Positions 60,533 through 64,000 of a DNA stretch of 64,000 nt are shown one piece after another. The notes below the pieces were generated by a model, which saw only the letters and a program-made list of their open reading frames with translations, was not told the origin of the DNA and did no database searches. Every line of letters starts with the position of its first letter. Position 1 is the stretch's first letter. The stretch is from Kitasatospora sp. MAP12-44 (GTDB lineage: Bacteria > Actinomycetota > Actinomycetes > Streptomycetales > Streptomycetaceae), in contig NZ_JARZAE010000004.1 in NCBI RefSeq assembly GCF_029892095.1, positions 5,766,001 to 5,830,000 on the forward strand, given 5' to 3'. The position numbers were made by a program, and so were the translations under genes.

Positions 60533-61591
60533 ATGATCCAGGCCAACGGCCTCACCAAGGTCTACCGCCGCGGCCGTCGCCCGGCGCTGCTCGATCTCGG
60601 ATTCGATGTCAGGCCCGGCACCGTCCTGGCACTCCTCGGCCCCGAGGACTCCGGCAAGACCACCGCGCTGCGCCTGATGCTGGAGCTGGAGAAGCGCGGC
60701 CAGGGCGTGACCCTCTTCGACGGGCGGACCTATCGCCGCCTGCGCCGCCCGGAGCGCGAGGTCGGGGTCCTGCTGCCGAGCGTCAACCGGGCGCCGGGCA
60801 ACCCGGACCGCACGGCGCGGGGCCACCTGCGGATGCTGGCCGCCGCAGTCGGCGCCTCCGCCCGCAGGGCCGAGGAACTGCTGGAGCAGACCCGGCTGGC
60901 GACGGTTGCCGACCACCGCCTGCGGTCGTTCTCCCCGGGCATGAGCCGCCGTCTCGAGCTGGCGGCGGCCCTGCTCGGCGAACCGAACACCCTGCTGCTC
61001 GACGCCCCCACCGAGGGCCTGTCCCCGCGCAACGCCGAATGGCTGCACGCCTTCCTGCGAGCCTTCCCGGCCGGCGGCGGCACGGTGCTGGTCACCACCC
61101 GCAGCGCGCGGGAGGCCGCCCTGCTGGCCGACCGGGTGGTGACCCTGGACGGCGGGCGGATGGTCGCGGACCAGCCGATCAGCGAGTTCCGCCGCACCCG
61201 GCTGCACCCCGAAGTGGCGGTGCGCGGGCCGCAGATGGCCCGCCTGGCGGACCTGGTGCGGGCCCAGGGCGGGCAGGTCCGGCAGGGCGGCGGGACGGAC
61301 ATCGCGGTGAGCGGCCTGGGCCGTACCGAGATCGGGGAGCTGGCCTATCGCAGCGGAATCCTGCTGCATGAGCTGGCCGACCGGGTCGTGGAGCAGCCGG
61401 CGCCGAGGGCGCTCCAGATCACCGCGGCCCGTGCCGCGGTGATCCCCCTCGCCCCGCCTGCCCCGCTTGCCCCGCCCACCCCGACTCCTGCTTCGGCTCT
61501 CGCCCAGACCGTCGCACTGGCCGCCGTCACGGGCCCGGAAACCGACCTCATCCCCGAGCCCCTCACCGGGCCCGACCACTGGAACGGGTGA
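60533..61591 (+). CDS. ABC transporter ATPase with degenerate catalytic residues
   Basis: 352-residue ABC ATPase of the ABC-2 exporter type. Walker A GPEDSGKT (36-43) is intact, but the signature is FSPGMSRRLELAAAL instead of LSGGQ, Walker B ends LLLDAPTEGLSP with Ala158 where the catalytic Glu should be, and the H-loop region VLVTTRSAREAALLADRV has Arg190 in place of His. The C-terminal ~70 residues are Pro/Ala-rich. ATP may be bound but hydrolysed poorly. GTG 60530 is an in-frame alternative start. The gene is followed by a permease 4 bp later and precedes whiH. Confidence 0.82.
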   Translation: MIQANGLTKVYRRGRRPALLDLGFDVRPGTVLALLGPEDSGKTTALRLMLELEKRGQGVTLFDGRTYRRLRRPEREVGVLLPSVNRAPGNPDRTARGHLRMLAAAVGASARRAEELLEQTRLATVADHRLRSFSPGMSRRLELAAALLGEPNTLLLDAPTEGLSPRNAEWLHAFLRAFPAGGGTVLVTTRSAREAALLADRVVTLDGGRMVADQPISEFRRTRLHPEVAVRGPQMARLADLVRAQGGQVRQGGGTDIAVSGLGRTEIGELAYRSGILLHELADRVVEQPAPRALQITAARAAVIPLAPPAPLAPPTPTPASALAQTVALAAVTGPETDLIPEPLTGPDHWNG

Positions 61592-61595
61592 TCCC

Positions 61596-62468
61596 GTGCG
61601 CGTCCTGGCCTATGAGGGGCGGCGGCTGCTCGGCCTCCGTTCGACCTGGCTGATCCTCGCCGCCGTGCTGCTCGCCCAGGCGACCGTGGCGGCGGTGGCC
61701 TCCCGACAGGCGGCGCCCGGCCCGCTGCCGGTGGCCGCCGGGATCCGACTGATCACCGCCGCCGTCCCGCTGCTGCCGATCCCGCTCGCCGCGCTGGCCG
61801 CCGGGGCGCTGGGTGCGCTCGCCTTCGGTCATGAGGTCCGGCATCCGGGTCTGGCCGCCTCGCAGGTCCGGTATCTGAGCCGGCTGCGGCTGATCGCGGC
61901 GAAGCTCGCCGTCAACGCCCTGGTCGCGGCGGCGCTGGCCACACTGTCGCTCCTGGTGGACACCGTGGTGGTCCGCTTCGCCCTGCCGCACGCCACCTCG
62001 GCCGCCCGCCTCTACACTCCGGCGCTGCTGCGTGCCGACCAGCGCCCGCTCCTGGTGCTGGTGACCTTCGTGGCGCTGGTGGTCGTGGCGGGTTGGACGG
62101 GCGTCCTGGCGGCCGCGCTGACCCGCAGCGCCGTGGCCGGCCTCCTGCTGCTCTGCGCGCTGCCCACGTTGATCGAGCCCGTGGCCGGGGCGCTGGTCGA
62201 GCGCGCCGGCGCGGGGTGGGCGATCCGCGCCGAGGAGGCGCTGCCGTTCCAGCACGGTCTTGACCAGCTCTACGGCAGCGGCGCTGGGCTCCGCCCGGCC
62301 CTCTCGGCGCCGGGTGCGCTCACCTCGCCGATCGAGCTGTTCGGCCTGTCGGGGCTGTCCGGGACGGTCGAACCGCTCGCCGTGCTGGCCCTGCTGGCCC
62401 TGCTGGCGCCGGTCACCCTGCTCGTGCTGGGCTGTCTGTTCTCCCAGGCGCGCCGCCGCTCGCTCTGA
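61596..62468 (+). CDS. ABC-2-type membrane permease
   Basis: 290-residue membrane protein with six likely hydrophobic segments (for example WLILAAVLLAQATVAAVAS, AVPLLPIPLAALAAGALGAL, VLALLALLAPVTLLVLGCLF). The first cytoplasmic loop has FGHEVRHPGLAASQV. GTG 61596 begins 4 bp after the ATPase stop, so both are one operon. Substrate unknown; its location just before whiH is reminiscent of sporulation-linked transporters but this is context only. Confidence 0.8.
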   Translation: MRVLAYEGRRLLGLRSTWLILAAVLLAQATVAAVASRQAAPGPLPVAAGIRLITAAVPLLPIPLAALAAGALGALAFGHEVRHPGLAASQVRYLSRLRLIAAKLAVNALVAAALATLSLLVDTVVVRFALPHATSAARLYTPALLRADQRPLLVLVTFVALVVVAGWTGVLAAALTRSAVAGLLLLCALPTLIEPVAGALVERAGAGWAIRAEEALPFQHGLDQLYGSGAGLRPALSAPGALTSPIELFGLSGLSGTVEPLAVLALLALLAPVTLLVLGCLFSQARRRSL

Positions 62469-62577
62469 CGCGACAGGTCGTCAATCATCCCATCAGTCAT
62501 GACCGGTATAGCCGTTTCTTCCTGATAAGAAGTCAATTATCCAGTCATGGGCGATCACCCTTTCGTGTGCTTTTCAC

Positions 62578-62613
62578 GAGAATTCTCAAGCCGGGCCCAC
62601 CGATCGCCGACAA
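62578..62613 (+). promoter_or_regulatory. WhiG-type promoter and palindrome before whiH
   Basis: TCAA (62586-62589), a 16-bp spacer and GCCGACAA (62606-62613) fit the sigma-WhiG consensus TAAA-N16-GCCGATAA with one mismatch in each element. The palindrome GAGAATTCTC (62578-62587) overlaps the -35 and may be a WhiH autorepression site. CAGTCATG occurs twice further upstream (62494-62501, 62542-62549). The 150-bp intergenic region is unusually A+T-rich for this window. Confidence 0.6.
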
Positions 62614-62620
62614 AGGACGT

Positions 62621-63502
62621 GTGAGTACCCTTGCGCACCCTGCCATGACCGTCGCTCGCCCCGCCGAGGCCGCTGCCCCCGGCGCTGGCGAGCTCGACCG
62701 TTTTTCCTACGCCGATCGGCCCACGCCCCCTGTCCCCCGATGGGACGGCGGCGACGGCGACCTCGCCCGGGTCGGCCGCAAGACCACCAGCAGCCGCGGC
62801 CGCGGGCTGCACGGACAGCTGGTCCAGCAGCTGGGCCAGATGATCGTCTCCGGTGACCTGGGCGCCGACCGCCCGCTCGTCCCGGAGGAGATCGGCCAGC
62901 GCTTCGAGGTCTCGCGCACCGTCGTGCGCGAGTCACTGCGCGTGCTGGAGGCCAAGGGCCTGGTCAGCGCCCGGCCGAACGTCGGCACCCGGGTCCGCCC
63001 GGTCAGCGACTGGAACCTGCTCGACCCCGACATCATCGAGTGGCGCGCCTTCGGTCCCCAGCGCGACGAGCAGCGTCGCGAGCTGTTCGAGATGCGCTGG
63101 GCGATCGAACCGCTGGCCGCCCGCCTCGCGGCCGGCCACGGTCGGGAGGAGGTCCAGCAGCGACTGGTCGAGATGACCGAGATCATGAGCCACTCGGTGG
63201 CCCAGGGCGATCTGATCACCTTCTCGCGGGCCGACGCCGAGCTGCACAGCCTGGTGCTGCAGATGGCGGGCAACCGGATGCTGGAACACCTCTCCAGCAT
63301 CGTCGGCTCCTCGCTGCAGGTCTCCGGCGGCCCGGCCACCGCGTGCGAGCGCCCCTCGGACTCCTCGGTCGGCGTGCACGCCCGCCTGGTCGACGCCCTT
63401 GGAACCGGGGACGGCACGGCGGCCGAGGCGGCGATGCGCGCCCTGCTGACCACCGTCCACCCGGACGTCGAGCACTCGGTGCCCGCCCCGCGCGAGCACT
63501 GA
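62621..63502 (+). CDS. whiH: GntR-family sporulation regulator WhiH
   Basis: 293-residue FadR-type GntR regulator. The N-terminus begins VSTLAHPAMTVARPAEA and is disordered to about residue 60; the winged helix contains GQLVQQLGQMIVSGDLGADR and FEVSRTVVRESLRVLEAKG; the C-terminal FCD domain has the metal/ligand region ELFEMRWAIEPLAARLAAG, FSRADAELHSLVLQMAGNRM and SSVGVHARLVDALGTGD. In S. coelicolor WhiH acts in sporulation septation, is expressed from a WhiG promoter, and its gene lies next to hrdB, all matching this locus. GTG 62621 follows AAAGGA closely. Confidence 0.88.
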   Translation: MSTLAHPAMTVARPAEAAAPGAGELDRFSYADRPTPPVPRWDGGDGDLARVGRKTTSSRGRGLHGQLVQQLGQMIVSGDLGADRPLVPEEIGQRFEVSRTVVRESLRVLEAKGLVSARPNVGTRVRPVSDWNLLDPDIIEWRAFGPQRDEQRRELFEMRWAIEPLAARLAAGHGREEVQQRLVEMTEIMSHSVAQGDLITFSRADAELHSLVLQMAGNRMLEHLSSIVGSSLQVSGGPATACERPSDSSVGVHARLVDALGTGDGTAAEAAMRALLTTVHPDVEHSVPAPREH

Positions 63503-63942
63503 GCGGGGACGGCCACGGACCCGCTGGGAGCGAGCAGAGCCCTCCGGTCGTCCCGCGCGAAGCCGCGGAGGCAGCCGGAGGGCTCGCGGCGTTCCCGATC
63601 ACCGGCGCGAGCGGGTCCGCGAGCAGCTCCGGCGCTCGGTCCGGGGCGTCCTGGACCGCCTTCTCGACGGCGTGTGACCTGTACCACGACCGGCATGCGT
63701 AACACTTGGGGAGCGGCAGCGATATGTACGGAGCGGAAGCAGCTCCGGAATACCGCGCCATGTCAGAATGCTGTGTTGGTCTGCGGCGCTGCTGCCGTCC
63801 ACAATCCCAGCGTTCTGCAAACCCAGTCCTCAAGTCCGAGCCGGTCGGAACAGACGTCGTGCCCTGTGGCACGTGCTCCTTCCCCGCCCACTCGGGCGGT
63901 CCGGTACGGGTTCGAGTTCACTCTTCGTCCGAGAGGTTGTTC
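63503..63942. promoter_or_regulatory. Long leader and promoter region of hrdB
   Basis: A 440-bp region without a gene. It begins with a terminator-like dyad (63537-63585) for whiH. Further along, GGAAT (63747-63751) followed after 18 bp by GCT resembles a sigma-R promoter (GGAAT-N18-GTT) with one mismatch; hrdB of S. coelicolor has a sigma-R-dependent promoter. GAGAGG lies 6-7 bp before the hrdB start. Confidence 0.45.
63537..63585 (+). terminator. whiH terminator candidate
   Basis: GAGCCCTCCGG (63537-63547) pairs perfectly with 63575-63585 around a 27-nt loop that itself can fold. It starts 35 bp after the whiH stop. Confidence 0.55.
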
Positions 63943-64000
63943 GTGTCGGCCAGCACATCCCGTTCGCTCCCCCCCGAGATCGCCGAGTCCGCGGCACTGC
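63943..64000 (+). CDS. hrdB: Principal sigma factor HrdB, 5' end only
   Basis: The last 58 bases encode V(M)SASTSRSLPPEIAESAAL, which matches, as I recall it, the N-terminus of streptomycete HrdB (SASTSRTLPPEIAES), the sigma-70 of vegetative promoters. GTG 63943 is preceded by GAGAGG. The gene continues beyond the window. The position next to whiH agrees with the S. coelicolor order whiH-hrdB. The length is too short for any domain check. Confidence 0.8.
   Translation, partial: MSASTSRSLPPEIAESAAL

Overview
The window is a 64-kb stretch of very GC-rich, gene-dense DNA from a streptomycete (Streptomyces or a close relative such as Kitasatospora). This rests on the codon bias, frequent GTG/TTG starts, a conservon operon, the sporulation gene whiH, and a gene order (recX, gluABCD-gluRK, miaB, miaA, dapF, a Rel/Spo homologue, hflX, dinG, lexA, nrdR-nrdJ, rnhB, recQ, whiH, hrdB) that I recall from the S. 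coelicolor chromosome core. No rRNA, tRNA or CRISPR array was seen.

Layout. 1-2.6 kb: the 3' part of recX and an RNase Y gene. 2.6-11.2 kb: a FAD aromatic hydroxylase, a glutamate ABC importer (gluABCD) divergent from its likely two-component system (gluR-gluK), and a lone TAXI-type binding protein. 11.2-21 kb: tRNA-modification and housekeeping genes (miaB, miaA, dapF, a Rel/SpoT homologue, hflX), with a small antitoxin-like gene that has two candidate starts. 21-28 kb: a secreted trypsin-like lipoprotein and a four-gene hydroxamate siderophore operon of aerobactin-like composition. 28-35.3 kb: SOS and dNTP supply: dinG (carrying a frameshift), lexA with SOS-box-like sites, and nrdR-nrdJ behind tandem NrdR-box-like sites.

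35.3-39.7 kb: an apparent insertion downstream of the nrdJ terminator. It is a translationally coupled trio: an intact tyrosine recombinase, a small HTH protein, and a 780-residue protein with 18 CxxC motifs fused to a recombinase-like domain that lacks its catalytic tyrosine. This is the most unusual module in the window. 40-45.5 kb: a complete conservon (sensor ATPase, roadblock, DUF742, GTPase, P450) with a second P450; the first P450 lacks the ExxR motif. 45.7-49.1 kb: a sugar importer without its own ATPase. 49.2-55.4 kb: rnhB, hypothetical genes, a RecQ helicase with a C-terminal phosphoribosyltransferase-like domain, and a cluster of DnaA boxes between recQ and a DUF4192 gene.

55.6-62.5 kb: a proline-iminopeptidase-like hydrolase, a glycogen-debranching-like protein, an NrtR-like Nudix regulator, and an ABC pair whose ATPase lacks key catalytic residues. 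62.5-64 kb: whiH with a WhiG-type promoter, then the first codons of the principal sigma factor gene hrdB, cut by the window end.

All calls come from reading the sequence and from recall of protein families. No database or structure search was run.
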